From contig NZ_JAKWJP010000009.1 of NCBI RefSeq assembly GCF_022761035.1, forward strand, positions 1-56,869: 56,869 nt of DNA, in the 5' to 3' direction. This DNA comes from Microbacterium sp. SS28 (GTDB lineage: Bacteria > Actinomycetota > Actinomycetes > Actinomycetales > Microbacteriaceae). A model generated the notes under the pieces. The model saw nothing but the letters and a program-made list of their open reading frames with translations, was not told the DNA's origin and made no database searches. Position 1 is the first letter of the stretch; every line of letters begins with the position of its first letter. The translations under genes were made by a program, and so were the position numbers. This document shows, piece after piece, positions 25,878 to 34,796 of the stretch.

Positions 25878-27146
25878 CTAGGTCCGCGCGGCGGACCCTC
25901 CGCGCAGTCGCGACACGGCGTCGACGGTCGCGGCGAGGATCAGCACGCCGCCCGTCACCATGAGGTTGATGCCCGCGCCGAGGTTCAGCAGGCCGAGGCC
26001 GTTCGTGATCGTGGCGATAACGAGGGCGCCGATCGCGGCGTGCGAGAGGCGGCCCTTTCCGCCGAAGAGGCTCACCCCGCCGACGACCGCCGCTGCGACA
26101 CCGCTCAGGACGATGTCACGGCCGACTGTCGCGTCGATCGAGCCGACCCTCGAGACGCTGAACAGGGCCGATCCGACCGCGAGCGACGAGCACGCGACGA
26201 AGGCCCACCACTTGACCCACCGGACCTTGACACCCGAGCGCCGCGCGGCCTCGGCGTTGCCGCCGATCGCGTAGACGTAGCGGCCGAACTTCGTGCGATC
26301 CAGCACGAAGGTGCCCACCCACAGGATCGCGAGGATGATCGGGACGATCACCGGCACGCCCTGGACGGCATTCACCGACTGGCCCCGGTTCTCGTTGAGG
26401 ATGTACACCGCGACACCGCCGATCGCGGCGATGACCGCGAGCTTGGCCCACACGAGCGTGATCGTCCGGTTCGGCACGCCGGCGCGCTTGCGACGGGCAC
26501 GATCCCAGAACGAGGTGCCGGCCGACACCGCGAGGATCACGGCGAGCATGGTCCAACCCGCCCACGGCGGCAGGTTGCCGTTCTGCAGGGCGATGAGCTC
26601 GGGCACTTCGAGGCGGAACAGTCCGCCAGTGCCGATGATGAGCAGCGCGAGACCCTGGTACCCCAGGAACAGGCCCAGCGTCACGACGAAGGACGGAATC
26701 CCGACCCTCGCCACGAAGAATCCGATGATGGCGCCGGTGACGATGCCGAAGATGAACCCGACGAGCAGCGCGAGAGGCCACGGGACGTCGTACGTCGAAT
26801 TGAGCACGACGAACAGCGCCATCGCGACCCCGCCGGTGACACCGGCGGAAAGGTCGATCTCGCCCAGCAGGAGGACGAAGACGAGCGCCATCCCGAGCAT
26901 CACGAGGGTCGCCGCCTGATTGAGCAGGTTCGCGAAGTTGCGCTCTGTGAGGAAGAAGGGACTCAGGGAGGCGAACAGGACCGTGAGCACCACGAGGCCG
27001 CCGACGGCCGGCAGCGCGCCCATGTCGCCGCTGCGCACCCGCTGCCACCAGGCGCGCACCTGCTCCATGAGGCCGCCTTCGACGCCGCTGCCGATGAGAT
27101 CGCTCGCGACCGGGTCGGGTGCGGCCTCGGTACGCGTCGCGGTCAT
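25878..27146 (-). CDS. Sugar ABC transporter permease (XylH/RbsC type), system 1
   Basis: Inner membrane permease of a CUT2-type sugar importer. The 422 residues have about ten hydrophobic helices, the conserved LLLGEIDLSAGVTGGVAMAL segment and the C-terminal GGVSLFGGKGRLSHAAIGAL loop. Its length matches XylH-type permeases rather than the 320-residue RbsC. It overlaps the ATPase gene by four bases. It is closely similar in layout to the system 2 permease (29275-30525), so the two are paralogues. Xylose or a related pentose is plausible, but the substrate is not shown. Confidence 0.9.
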   Translation of the reverse strand: MTATRTEAAPDPVASDLIGSGVEGGLMEQVRAWWQRVRSGDMGALPAVGGLVVLTVLFASLSPFFLTERNFANLLNQAATLVMLGMALVFVLLLGEIDLSAGVTGGVAMALFVVLNSTYDVPWPLALLVGFIFGIVTGAIIGFFVARVGIPSFVVTLGLFLGYQGLALLIIGTGGLFRLEVPELIALQNGNLPPWAGWTMLAVILAVSAGTSFWDRARRKRAGVPNRTITLVWAKLAVIAAIGGVAVYILNENRGQSVNAVQGVPVIVPIILAILWVGTFVLDRTKFGRYVYAIGGNAEAARRSGVKVRWVKWWAFVACSSLAVGSALFSVSRVGSIDATVGRDIVLSGVAAAVVGGVSLFGGKGRLSHAAIGALVIATITNGLGLLNLGAGINLMVTGGVLILAATVDAVSRLRGGSAART

Positions 27147-27931
27147 GCCGCACCTCCGTTGGTCTCGATCGTGCTCGTGCCGATGAGTTCGACGCCCATC
27201 GTCTTCGTGCCTGTGATGTAGCCGACGACGTCGTCGCGGTTGGTGTCCTTGGTCCCGATCTGGGCGACCATCTGACCGAGGTACAGCACGGCGATGTCGT
27301 CCGCGACGGCGAACACGTCCGCGAGGTTGTGGCTGATGAGGAGGACCGCCACGCCCTGATGCGCGAGGCGGTCGACGAGGTTCAGCACCTGCTCGGTCTG
27401 GGCGACGCCGAGCGCAGCGGTCGGCTCGTCGAGGATCACGACACGGGCCTTCTTGAGCACGGCGCGGGCGATCGCGACAGTCTGGCGCTGACCCCCCGAG
27501 AGGCTCGACACCTTCTGCCGCACAGACTTGACGGTGCGAACCGAAAGGGACCGCAGTGTGTCGGATGCCTCCTTCTCCATGCGCCCCTCGTCGAAGGTGC
27601 CGACCGAGAGCTCTTCGCGGCCGAGGAACATGTTCTGGACGATGTCGAGGTTGTCGCAGAGCGCGAGGTCCTGGTAGACGACCTCGATGCCGTGACTCGA
27701 TGCCTCACGCGGCGTGTGAAGGGCGACCTGCTGACCTTCGAAGAGGATCTCGCCCTCGTCGTACGGCTGCACCCCCGCGAGCCCCTTGATGAGCGTCGAC
27801 TTCCCGGCGCCGTTGTCGCCTACGAGAGCCGTGACTTTGCCGGGGTAGATCTTGAGGTCGACGCCCTTGAGCACGCTGACCGGGCCGAAGGACTTCTTAA
27901 CCCCCCGGAGTTCGATGATGGGTTCTGACAT
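27143..27931 (-). CDS. Sugar ABC transporter ATPase, single domain, system 1
   Basis: ABC ATPase of 262 residues with Walker A GDNGAGKST, Q-loop VVYQDLALCDNLD, signature LSGGQRQ, Walker B VVILDEP and the switch His in ISHN. CUT2 transporters usually carry a tandem two-cassette ATPase of about 500 residues; this family uses a single-cassette subunit, presumably as a homodimer, as known for many actinobacteria. It lies between the binding-protein and permease genes; an intercistronic stem-loop sits upstream. Confidence 0.9.
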   Translation of the reverse strand: MSEPIIELRGVKKSFGPVSVLKGVDLKIYPGKVTALVGDNGAGKSTLIKGLAGVQPYDEGEILFEGQQVALHTPREASSHGIEVVYQDLALCDNLDIVQNMFLGREELSVGTFDEGRMEKEASDTLRSLSVRTVKSVRQKVSSLSGGQRQTVAIARAVLKKARVVILDEPTAALGVAQTEQVLNLVDRLAHQGVAVLLISHNLADVFAVADDIAVLYLGQMVAQIGTKDTNRDDVVGYITGTKTMGVELIGTSTIETNGGAA

Positions 27932-27962
27932 GATCGCTTCCTCGCGATTCCGGGTGCGAGGA

Positions 27963-27990
27963 GGCGCCGCGTCACGGATGACGCGGCGCC
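27963..27990 (-). terminator. Intercistronic stem-loop after binding-protein gene, system 1
   Basis: A perfect 12-bp stem GGCGCCGCGTCA/TGACGCGGCGCC with the tetraloop CGGA lies between the binding-protein gene (stop at 28012) and the ATPase gene (start 27931). Such structures commonly stop most transcripts or protect the 3' end, so the binding protein is made in excess over the membrane subunits. Confidence 0.7.
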
Positions 27991-28011
27991 CCTCGCCAGG
28001 TGGTCGTTACG

Positions 28012-29094
28012 TTACTCGGTGACGCCGTACTGCTCGCAAGCCGCAGCGACCTCGGGCGTGCAGACCTCGTCATAGGTCGCGTAGCCGCCGGCAGCGATCA
28101 CGTCCTTCACCTCGTTCGGACCGACGAGCTGGGGCGTGGCCTGGATGTACGGGGTGCCGTCATCGAGCTCCGCGTCCGCAGTGATCTCCTTGCCCTCGAG
28201 CAGCGTGGAGGCGGCGGCCACGGCCTTGTCGGCCAAGTCCTTGACCGGCTTCCACACGGTGGCCGTCTGCCAGCCCAGCAGGATGTTCTGCAGACCCGCG
28301 ACGTTCGCGTCCTGCCCGGAGACCGCGACCCCCGTCAGGTTGTTGTCCTTGAGCACCTTGATGACGCCCGCGGCGTTGGTGTCGTTGGCCACCCACACGC
28401 CGTCGACCTTGCCGCCGAGCGACGTGAGCGCCTGCTCGAAGTTGGTCTGCGACTTCTCCTCGTCCCACGCCCCCGGAGGCTCGGCTGCCGGGCTGATGCC
28501 GGCTGCTTCCATGACTTCGACCGCACCGTCGTGGAACATCGCGGCGTTGCCGTCGGTCGGGTCGCCGCCCATGTAGACGACGACCGCGGACGCGGGGTCC
28601 TTGCCTGCGGTCTCGAGGCCGTCGAGCACGGTCTGGCCCTGGAGCCGTCCGACCTCGACGTTGTCGAAGGAGACGTACACGTCAGCGCCGCTGAAGGGAC
28701 GGTCATAGGCGATCACGGGGATGCCTTCGGCCTTGGCCTTGGCTGCGACGCCTTCGGCCGCCTTCTGGATGTCGACGAGGAGCATGACGCCGCAGCCCTT
28801 CGTGAGCTGCTGATCGGCGATCGTCGCGTACTTGTTGACGTCGTCCTGAGCGTTCTGGATGTCGACCTCGTAGCCGGCGGCCTCGAGACCCTCCTGGAGG
28901 AAGGGCCGGTCGAGGTTCTCCCAGCGGGGCGAGGACGCCGCGTCGGGCAGGATGACGCACGCGCGCGTCGATGCCGCGTCGCCGCCGCCGTCACCGGATT
29001 CGGAGGGGGTGCTTCCGCCGGAACAGCCGGCCAGCAGAGCCACAGCCACACTCCCCAGTGCGGTTGCGGCAAGCAGAGATGACTTCTTCATCAT
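28012..29094 (-). CDS. Sugar ABC transporter substrate-binding lipoprotein, system 1
   Basis: Periplasmic-binding-protein-like lipoprotein of 360 residues. The signal peptide MMKKSSLLAATALGSVAVAL ends in the lipobox LLAGC, with Cys about 24 as lipid anchor. The sugar-binding fold includes RPFLQEGLEAAGYEVD, VIAYDRPFSGADVYVSFDN and MGGDPTDGNAAMFHDG, as in the XylF/RbsB family. A C-terminal pair of Cys (CTPEVAAAC) is shared with the system 2 protein. ATG 29094 is preceded by AAAGG. It has its own promoter upstream. Confidence 0.9.
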   Translation of the reverse strand: MMKKSSLLAATALGSVAVALLAGCSGGSTPSESGDGGGDAASTRACVILPDAASSPRWENLDRPFLQEGLEAAGYEVDIQNAQDDVNKYATIADQQLTKGCGVMLLVDIQKAAEGVAAKAKAEGIPVIAYDRPFSGADVYVSFDNVEVGRLQGQTVLDGLETAGKDPASAVVVYMGGDPTDGNAAMFHDGAVEVMEAAGISPAAEPPGAWDEEKSQTNFEQALTSLGGKVDGVWVANDTNAAGVIKVLKDNNLTGVAVSGQDANVAGLQNILLGWQTATVWKPVKDLADKAVAAASTLLEGKEITADAELDDGTPYIQATPQLVGPNEVKDVIAAGGYATYDEVCTPEVAAACEQYGVTE

Positions 29095-29151
29095 GCGCCT
29101 TTCATCGTTGAATATGCGAGCGCGCCGTCGCGGGTTTCGCGCCTGAAAGCG

Positions 29152-29210
29152 ATCATGGCGACCACGATTCTTGGCGTCAAGCAGTGAACGTAACGCTTTT
29201 GCAACGGCGC
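29152..29210 (-). promoter_or_regulatory. Promoter and possible operator for ABC system 1
   Basis: On the minus strand, TTGACG (29180-29175), a 17-bp spacer and CATGAT (29157-29152) form a good sigma70-type promoter, giving a leader of roughly 50-60 bases before ATG 29094. Just upstream, GTTGCAAAAGCGTTAC (about 29206-29191) is an imperfect palindrome similar in style to LacI/GalR or ROK sites. The nearby ROK regulator could bind it; this is a guess from position. Confidence 0.5.
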
Positions 29211-29274
29211 TAGTGCGTTCGGCTCCTGAATGCACCGATACCGCGACGGAAGGCCCTTTCCCTTCCGGAAGGCC

Positions 29275-30525
29275 TCAGGCGCGACCCGACGCGACCCTCG
29301 TCCGGCGCGAGAGGGAGTCGATGATGACGGCGAGGATCAGCACGACGCCCGTCACCATGAACCGCACCGACGAGTCGAGGTTGAGCAGCGTCAGGCCCGA
29401 CGAGATGGACTGGATCACGACGACCCCGAGAAGGGCAGAGAACGCCGATCCGCGCCCGCCGAAGAGGCTCGCGCCGCCGATGACGGCCGCCGCGATGGCG
29501 TTGAGGTTCGTGTCGCCGCCGCCCGAGCTCTGGTTCGCCGCCGCCAGGCGGGAGGCCGCAAGAATGCCGCCCACGGCCGCGAGGCTCGAGCAGAGCGCGA
29601 AAACCGAGAGGTAGATGCGGTCGACCCGGATGCCGGCGCGGCGCGCGGCCTCGACCGAGCCGCCGACGGCGTAGACGGCGCGTCCCCAGCGCGTGCGGCT
29701 CAGCACGAGGTGCATCAGGACGACGAGGCCGATGAAGAACAGGAACATCACCCCGACGCCGCGCGAGAGGTTGAGGTACCACGCCGTGACGAGCAGGAAG
29801 ACGAGGAGCAGGCCGCTGCGCACGCCGATCTCGAGGTAGCTCTGGCTCTCGAGGTCGGCCGCAGCGCGCCGGCGCGCGCGCCGGATGAGCGACAGCGCGT
29901 ACAGGGCGACCGCCACCGCGGCGACGCTGTACGACGCCCACGCCGGCAGGAACCACTGCTGCGCGAACTGGACGAAGACCGAGTCGAAGGGCAGGCTGAT
30001 CGACCCCGTGTCGCCCAGCACCCAGAGCTGCAGCCCGAGGAATCCCAGAAGTCCCGCGAGCGTGATGACGAAGCTCGGCAGGCCGAACCGCGAGTACAGG
30101 AACCCGTAGAGCAGTCCCGCGAGCATGCCCGCCGCGATGGCCGCGGCGAGCGCGAAGAGCGGATTCCACTGCAGCTGCACGAAGCTCACCGCGAGGATCG
30201 CGGCCGCGAGGCCCGACACCGACCCGACCGACAGGTCGATCTCGCCGACGAGCAGCACGACGACGATGCCGAGGGCGATCGTGCCGATCGCGGCGCACTG
30301 CATCGTGATCAGGACGAGGTTCTTGCTCGTGAGGAAGACGGGGTTGAGGATCTGGAAGACCGTCCAGATCACGACGAGCCCCACGATCACGGGGAGCGAG
30401 CCGAGGTCTCCCCCGCGCACGCGCTCGACGAGTGACGCCGCCGCGCGGCGCACACCTGCGCGCGACAGCCCTTCGCCGCCGATCTGCTCGATGGGCGCCG
30501 TGCGGTCGTCGCGCAGGCCGCTCAT
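29275..30525 (-). CDS. Sugar ABC transporter permease (XylH type), system 2
   Basis: Paralogue of the system 1 permease, 416 residues, about ten hydrophobic helices. It has the same markers: VLLVGEIDLSVGSVSGLAAA, a WGRAVYAVGGSVEAARRAGI loop and GGASLFGGRGSAFSALLG near the end. ATG 30525 overlaps the ATPase stop by four bases. The upstream open frame is a GC-rich extension through the ATPase gene and is rejected. It is the last gene of the ROK-led operon; 180 bases separate it from the system 1 binding-protein start. Confidence 0.9.
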   Translation of the reverse strand: MSGLRDDRTAPIEQIGGEGLSRAGVRRAAASLVERVRGGDLGSLPVIVGLVVIWTVFQILNPVFLTSKNLVLITMQCAAIGTIALGIVVVLLVGEIDLSVGSVSGLAAAILAVSFVQLQWNPLFALAAAIAAGMLAGLLYGFLYSRFGLPSFVITLAGLLGFLGLQLWVLGDTGSISLPFDSVFVQFAQQWFLPAWASYSVAAVAVALYALSLIRRARRRAAADLESQSYLEIGVRSGLLLVFLLVTAWYLNLSRGVGVMFLFFIGLVVLMHLVLSRTRWGRAVYAVGGSVEAARRAGIRVDRIYLSVFALCSSLAAVGGILAASRLAAANQSSGGGDTNLNAIAAAVIGGASLFGGRGSAFSALLGVVVIQSISSGLTLLNLDSSVRFMVTGVVLILAVIIDSLSRRTRVASGRA

Positions 30526-31433
30526 GCGTCGCCCCGATCGCGCGTCGACGGCCGTCGGGATGCCTTCGAGGGCATCGGGATGATCGGGGCGCCGGGCCCG
30601 GCATCGGGGCTCTCGCCGGCACCGGGACGGGCCTCGATCCGGGAGGCGGGAGGCGGCTCGGCCGCCTTGCCGCCGCCCTGCGTCGCCCCTGTGATGGCGG
30701 CGACGAGCGTCTCGCTCGTGGCGTCGACGGCGTTGAAGACGCCGTTGTTGCGCCCCAGACGCAGCACGACGATGCGGTCTGCGACGGCGAGCACGTCGGC
30801 CATGTTGTGGCTGATCAGGATGACGCCGTGCCCGCGCTCGCGGAGGCGTTCGATGAGGTTGAGCACTTCGGCCGTCTGAGCGACGCCGAGCGCCGCCGTC
30901 GGCTCGTCGAGGATCACGACGCGCGGCTCGCCGATGAGCGACCGCGCGATCGCGACGGTCTGCCGCTGGCCGCCGGAGAGCGCCGCGACGGGGATCCGCA
31001 CCGAGGGGACCTTCGCCGACAGCTCGCGCAGGAGCGTCCAGGTGCGCTGCTCCATCTCGACCTCGTCGAGGCCGCCGCTCGTCGTGAGCTCGCGTCCGAG
31101 CCAGAGGTTCGCCACGACGTCGAGGTTGTCGCACAGGGCGAGGTCCTGGAAGATCGTCTCGATCCCGAGGGCCTGCGAATCCGCCGGGCTCGCGATCGCG
31201 ACCTCCTCGTCGTCGAAGTCGATCGTCCCGCCGTCCGGCGGGTGCACGCCCGCGAGGATCTTGACGAGCGTCGACTTGCCCGCCCCGTTGTCTCCGATGA
31301 GCGCGACGACCTCGCCCTCGTTGACCCAGAAGTCGACGTCGGTCAGGGCCTTCACGGCGCCGAAATGCTTGCTGATCGCGCGCATCGTCAGGACGCGCTT
31401 GCGATACGGGGGCGAAGAGACGGGTGTGGACAT
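30522..31433 (-). CDS. Sugar ABC transporter ATPase, single domain with long tail, system 2
   Basis: ABC ATPase, 303 residues. Walker A is GDNGAGKST, Q-loop IFQDLALCDNLD, signature LSGGQRQ, Walker B VVILDEP, and the His switch ISHN. It is longer than the system 1 ATPase because of a Pro/Gly/Ala-rich tail of about 45 residues (from PPPASRIEARPG to the end) that looks disordered. The gene begins three bases after the system 2 binding-protein stop, so translation is coupled. Confidence 0.9.
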   Translation of the reverse strand: MSTPVSSPPYRKRVLTMRAISKHFGAVKALTDVDFWVNEGEVVALIGDNGAGKSTLVKILAGVHPPDGGTIDFDDEEVAIASPADSQALGIETIFQDLALCDNLDVVANLWLGRELTTSGGLDEVEMEQRTWTLLRELSAKVPSVRIPVAALSGGQRQTVAIARSLIGEPRVVILDEPTAALGVAQTAEVLNLIERLRERGHGVILISHNMADVLAVADRIVVLRLGRNNGVFNAVDATSETLVAAITGATQGGGKAAEPPPASRIEARPGAGESPDAGPGAPIIPMPSKASRRPSTRDRGDA

Positions 31434-31436
31434 CGC

Positions 31437-32525
31437 CTAAAGGATGCCAGCCGCGGTGCACGCCGCAGCGTAATCGGGCGTGCAGATGTCCTCGACGGTC
31501 CAGAATCCGTCCGCGACGACCGTGTCGAGCAGGTTGTCGACGGTCACCGCGACGGGATCCAGCAGCGTCGTGGGCGTGCCGTCGATCTCGAGCGGCGCCG
31601 TGACGGGCTCGCCGCGCAGGAGCGCGACGGCGACTTCGGCCGCGCGTTCGGCCTGCGGCTTGATGGCCTTGTAGACGGTCATGTACTGGTCGCCCGTCAC
31701 GATCCGCTGCAGCGCGGCGAGCTCGGCATCCTGCCCCGTCACGATCGGGAAGGGGTCGACGACGGCGGCCTTCAGGGCGGAGACCGCACCGCCTGCCGTG
31801 CCGTCGTTGGCGGCGTAGACGCCCTCGATGCGCTCGCCGTACTGCGCGACCTGCCCCGAGACCCATTCCTGGGCCTTGTCAGGACTCCAGTCCGGAGTCT
31901 CGTACTCGGCGAGGATGCGCACTCCGCTCGCATCCAGGACGCGATCCGCACCCTCGTGGAACTTCGCCGAGTTGCTGTCGGTGGGCGATCCGTTGACCAT
32001 CAGGATGCCGCCGTCCGGCGCCCCCGGACCACGGGCCTCGAGCGCCTCGACGAGAGCCGTCGCCTGCAGCACGCCGACCTTCTCGTTGTCGAACGAGACG
32101 TAGTACGCGAGGCCCCCGCCCGAGATGAGCCGGTCGTACGAGACGACGGGCACGCCCTGCGCGTTCGCGGCGGCGACGATGCTCGCGGCGGCCTTCGTGT
32201 CGACCGCGTCGAGGACGAGCACCTCGGCGCCGGCCGCGAGAGCCGATTCGGCCTGCTGCTGCTGCTTCTCGGCATCCTGATCCGCGTTGGCGTAGAGCAC
32301 GCGGAAGTCGCCCAGCTCGGCGACGCGCTCCTCGAAGAACGGTCGGTCGAACGTCTCGTACCGCGCCGTCTTGACGTCGGGGAGCAGCAGCGCGATCGTC
32401 CCCTCCGTGCCGGTCTCGGGGCCGGGCGCGCACGCCGCGAGCGCGGCGGCCGCGAGCGCGAGGACGATCGCGAGAGCGCCCGCCCGCGCGGGCGCCCGCC
32501 GACGGAGCAGCCGGGGCCGCGGCAT
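31437..32525 (-). CDS. Sugar ABC transporter substrate-binding lipoprotein, system 2
   Basis: Lipoprotein of 362 residues. The signal sequence is basic then hydrophobic (AGALAIVLALAAAALAAC) with the lipobox LAAC at about residue 31. The fold matches the system 1 protein: ETFDRPFFEERV, VVSYDRLISGGG, VNGSPTDSNSAKFHEG and a C-terminal CTPDYAAAC. ATG 32525 is chosen; an alternative GTG at 32543 overlaps the ROK gene stop as GTGA and would add six residues. Divergence from the system 1 protein in the ligand region suggests a different sugar. Confidence 0.88.
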   Translation of the reverse strand: MPRPRLLRRRAPARAGALAIVLALAAAALAACAPGPETGTEGTIALLLPDVKTARYETFDRPFFEERVAELGDFRVLYANADQDAEKQQQQAESALAAGAEVLVLDAVDTKAAASIVAAANAQGVPVVSYDRLISGGGLAYYVSFDNEKVGVLQATALVEALEARGPGAPDGGILMVNGSPTDSNSAKFHEGADRVLDASGVRILAEYETPDWSPDKAQEWVSGQVAQYGERIEGVYAANDGTAGGAVSALKAAVVDPFPIVTGQDAELAALQRIVTGDQYMTVYKAIKPQAERAAEVAVALLRGEPVTAPLEIDGTPTTLLDPVAVTVDNLLDTVVADGFWTVEDICTPDYAAACTAAGIL

Positions 32526-32539
32526 CCCGAACCCTCGTC

Positions 32540-33727
32540 TCACGCCGAGACGGCGATGACGTCGGCGTCGACCGTCACGTGGTCGAGGGCGATCGCGATC
32601 GCGCCGCGCGTCTCGGCCCACTCCCCGAACGACGCCGCGACGATCTCGGGCAGGCCGTTCGCCGACGCGAGCGCTGACCGCTCGAGCGAGTGACGCATGG
32701 GCGACATGAGGATCTCGCCGGCCTGCGCGAGCTCTCCGCCGACGACGATGAGCTCGGGGTCGAAGAGGTTGCACAGGCTTGCCGTCGCGATGCCGATGTG
32801 GCGCCCCGCGTCGGCGATGACGCGGCGCGAGCTGCCGTCGCCGTCCTCGGCCGCCTGCAGCAGGTCGCTGATGCGCTGCATGCCGGCGCTCGGCGGGAAG
32901 AGCGAGAGCAGCGCGGGGCCGCCTGCGTAGGTCTCGAGGCATCCGCGGTTGCTGCACCGGCAGATGGGGCCGTTCTCGTCGATCGTGACGTGCCCGATCT
33001 GGCCCGCCTTGCCGTTGACGCCGCGGAACAGGTCGCCGTTCACGATGAGCCCCGCGCTGATCGTGTGACCGACGCGCAGGAAGACCGACGACGATGCTGT
33101 GCGGCCACTCCCCTCGCGCGCCTCGGCGAGGCCGCCGAGATTGGCCTCGCTGTCGACGTACACGGGGCGGGCGATGCGCTCCGAGAGGCGGGCCGCGACA
33201 TCCACCCCCTCCCAGCCGCGCAGCAGCCCCGGGGTCGAGACCATGCCGGTCTGCGGGTCGATCGGGGCGGGCAGCGCGAGGCCCACCGCGAGCAGGTCGC
33301 CTGCGGTACCGCCGAGCGACTCCATGAGCTCGCTCAGCAGGATCGCGAGGCGGTCGAGCTGCGCGTCGTGCCGGTGGTCGAGCGGAAGCGGGAGCGAGGT
33401 CTGGCTCACGATCGTGCGCGTGACGTCGGCGATCGCGATGTGCAGCTGGCGCGACGTGTAATGCACGCCGGCGACGAGGCCGAGCTGGCGCGCGAGCGAC
33501 ACGAGCGTCGCGCGACGGCCGCTGCGGGACGTGATCGAGGTGTGCAGCAGGCCCGCGGCCGTGAGCTCCTTGACGATGTTCGAGACCGTCGCGGGCGAAA
33601 GGCCCGTGCTGCCCGCGAGCTCGACCTGCGTGAGGCGGCCGTGGCGCTTGAGCGACTCGACGATGCGCGCGCGATTGGCCTCGCGGAGCGAACTCTGCGA
33701 GCCAGGCGGAGACATCCTGCGCACCAC
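32540..33727 (-). CDS. ROK-family transcriptional regulator
   Basis: Sugar-responsive repressor of the NagC/XylR type. From GTG 33727 it has 395 residues: an N-terminal winged helix (LREANRARIVESLKRHGRLT, then SPATVSNIVKEL), an ASKHA-fold domain, IGHVTID with the ExGH-type region, and the zinc motif CRCSNRGCLETYAGG. GTG 33727 is chosen because TACAGT (33739-33734) lies six bases upstream; ATG 33715 is the conservative alternative. It heads the operon for ABC system 2 and probably represses one or both systems in the absence of the sugar. Confidence 0.87.
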   Translation of the reverse strand: MVRRMSPPGSQSSLREANRARIVESLKRHGRLTQVELAGSTGLSPATVSNIVKELTAAGLLHTSITSRSGRRATLVSLARQLGLVAGVHYTSRQLHIAIADVTRTIVSQTSLPLPLDHRHDAQLDRLAILLSELMESLGGTAGDLLAVGLALPAPIDPQTGMVSTPGLLRGWEGVDVAARLSERIARPVYVDSEANLGGLAEAREGSGRTASSSVFLRVGHTISAGLIVNGDLFRGVNGKAGQIGHVTIDENGPICRCSNRGCLETYAGGPALLSLFPPSAGMQRISDLLQAAEDGDGSSRRVIADAGRHIGIATASLCNLFDPELIVVGGELAQAGEILMSPMRHSLERSALASANGLPEIVAASFGEWAETRGAIAIALDHVTVDADVIAVSA

Positions 33728-33842
33728 AGCCACACTGTACCCGACCGGGTTTCGCCCTGGTCCGGTCGGGGTTCCCTGAGCGGGTGGGCCCCAGGGCGGG
33801 TTTCGGGATGCCGCGTCGGCGGCCCGCCGTAGGCTGGAGTCC

Positions 33843-34688
33843 ATGCGCCTGGCCACCTGGAACGTCAACTCGATCCGCGCCCGCGTCGAGCGGACCGTCG
33901 AGTTCGCCGTCCGCGAGAGCATCGACGTGCTCGCGATGCAGGAGATCAAGTGCAAGGCCGAGCAGTTCCCCTTCGCGGCGTTCGAGGAGGCGGGCTATCA
34001 CGTCGAGGCGCACGGCTTCTCGCAGTGGAACGGCGTCGCGATCGCGAGCCGCGAGCCGATGCAGAACGTGCGCACGGCGTTCACGGGCATGCCCGGCTTC
34101 GCGAAGGATCACGCGGGTCCGGATGCCCCGCTCGAGGCCCGCGCGATCGGCGCGACGATCGCCGGGGTCGAGGTGTGGAGCCTGTACGTCCCCAACGGCC
34201 GCGCGCTCGGCGACCCGCACTACGACTACAAGCTCGACTGGCTCGCTGCCCTCGCGGGTCACACGCGCGATGCCCTCGCGGCCGATCCCGACCTCGCGCT
34301 CGCGCTCGTGGGCGACTTCAACATCGCGCCGACCGACGCCGACAACGGCGACCCCGCCGTCGTCCCGGGATTCTCGACCCACGTGTCGCCGCTCGAGCGC
34401 GAGGCGTTCGCCGAGCTCGAGGCCTCGGGACTGAGCGACGTCGTTCGCCCGCTCGTCCCGAAGGGCTTCACCTACTGGGACTACAAGCGCCTGCGCTTCC
34501 CGCGCAACGAGGGCATGCGGATCGACTTCATCCTGGGTTCGCACGCCCTCGCGGACGCCGTGGCCGGAGCATCCATCCACCGCGACGAGCGCAAGGGCGA
34601 GGCGCCGAGCGACCACGTCCCGGTCGTCGTCGACCTCGACTTCGCGGGCCCGGATGACGACGATGACGACCGCCCCATGATCTGGTAG
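33843..34688 (+). CDS. xthA: Exodeoxyribonuclease III / AP endonuclease
   Basis: DNA repair nuclease cutting at abasic sites. The 281-residue protein shows the ExoIII motifs: LATWNVNSIRAR at the start, LAMQEIKCKAEQFP (metal-binding Glu), NGRALGDPHYDYK, GDFNIAPTD and the terminal SDHVPVVVDL. It ends with an acidic tail (PDDDDDDRPMIW). ATG 33843 has TAGGCT (33830-33835) seven bases upstream, a leaderless start. It is divergent from the ROK gene and followed by repeat array B. Confidence 0.94.
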   Translation: MRLATWNVNSIRARVERTVEFAVRESIDVLAMQEIKCKAEQFPFAAFEEAGYHVEAHGFSQWNGVAIASREPMQNVRTAFTGMPGFAKDHAGPDAPLEARAIGATIAGVEVWSLYVPNGRALGDPHYDYKLDWLAALAGHTRDALAADPDLALALVGDFNIAPTDADNGDPAVVPGFSTHVSPLEREAFAELEASGLSDVVRPLVPKGFTYWDYKRLRFPRNEGMRIDFILGSHALADAVAGASIHRDERKGEAPSDHVPVVVDLDFAGPDDDDDDRPMIW

Positions 34689-34796
34689 CCCCGCGGGGAG
34701 CCTTGCGGCCCGGCCGCGCGAACACGCGGCTGCGGCGATGCGCATCCTCCACATCGCCGCGCTGCTGCTCGCGCTCGCGCCGCGCCGCGCGATTCA

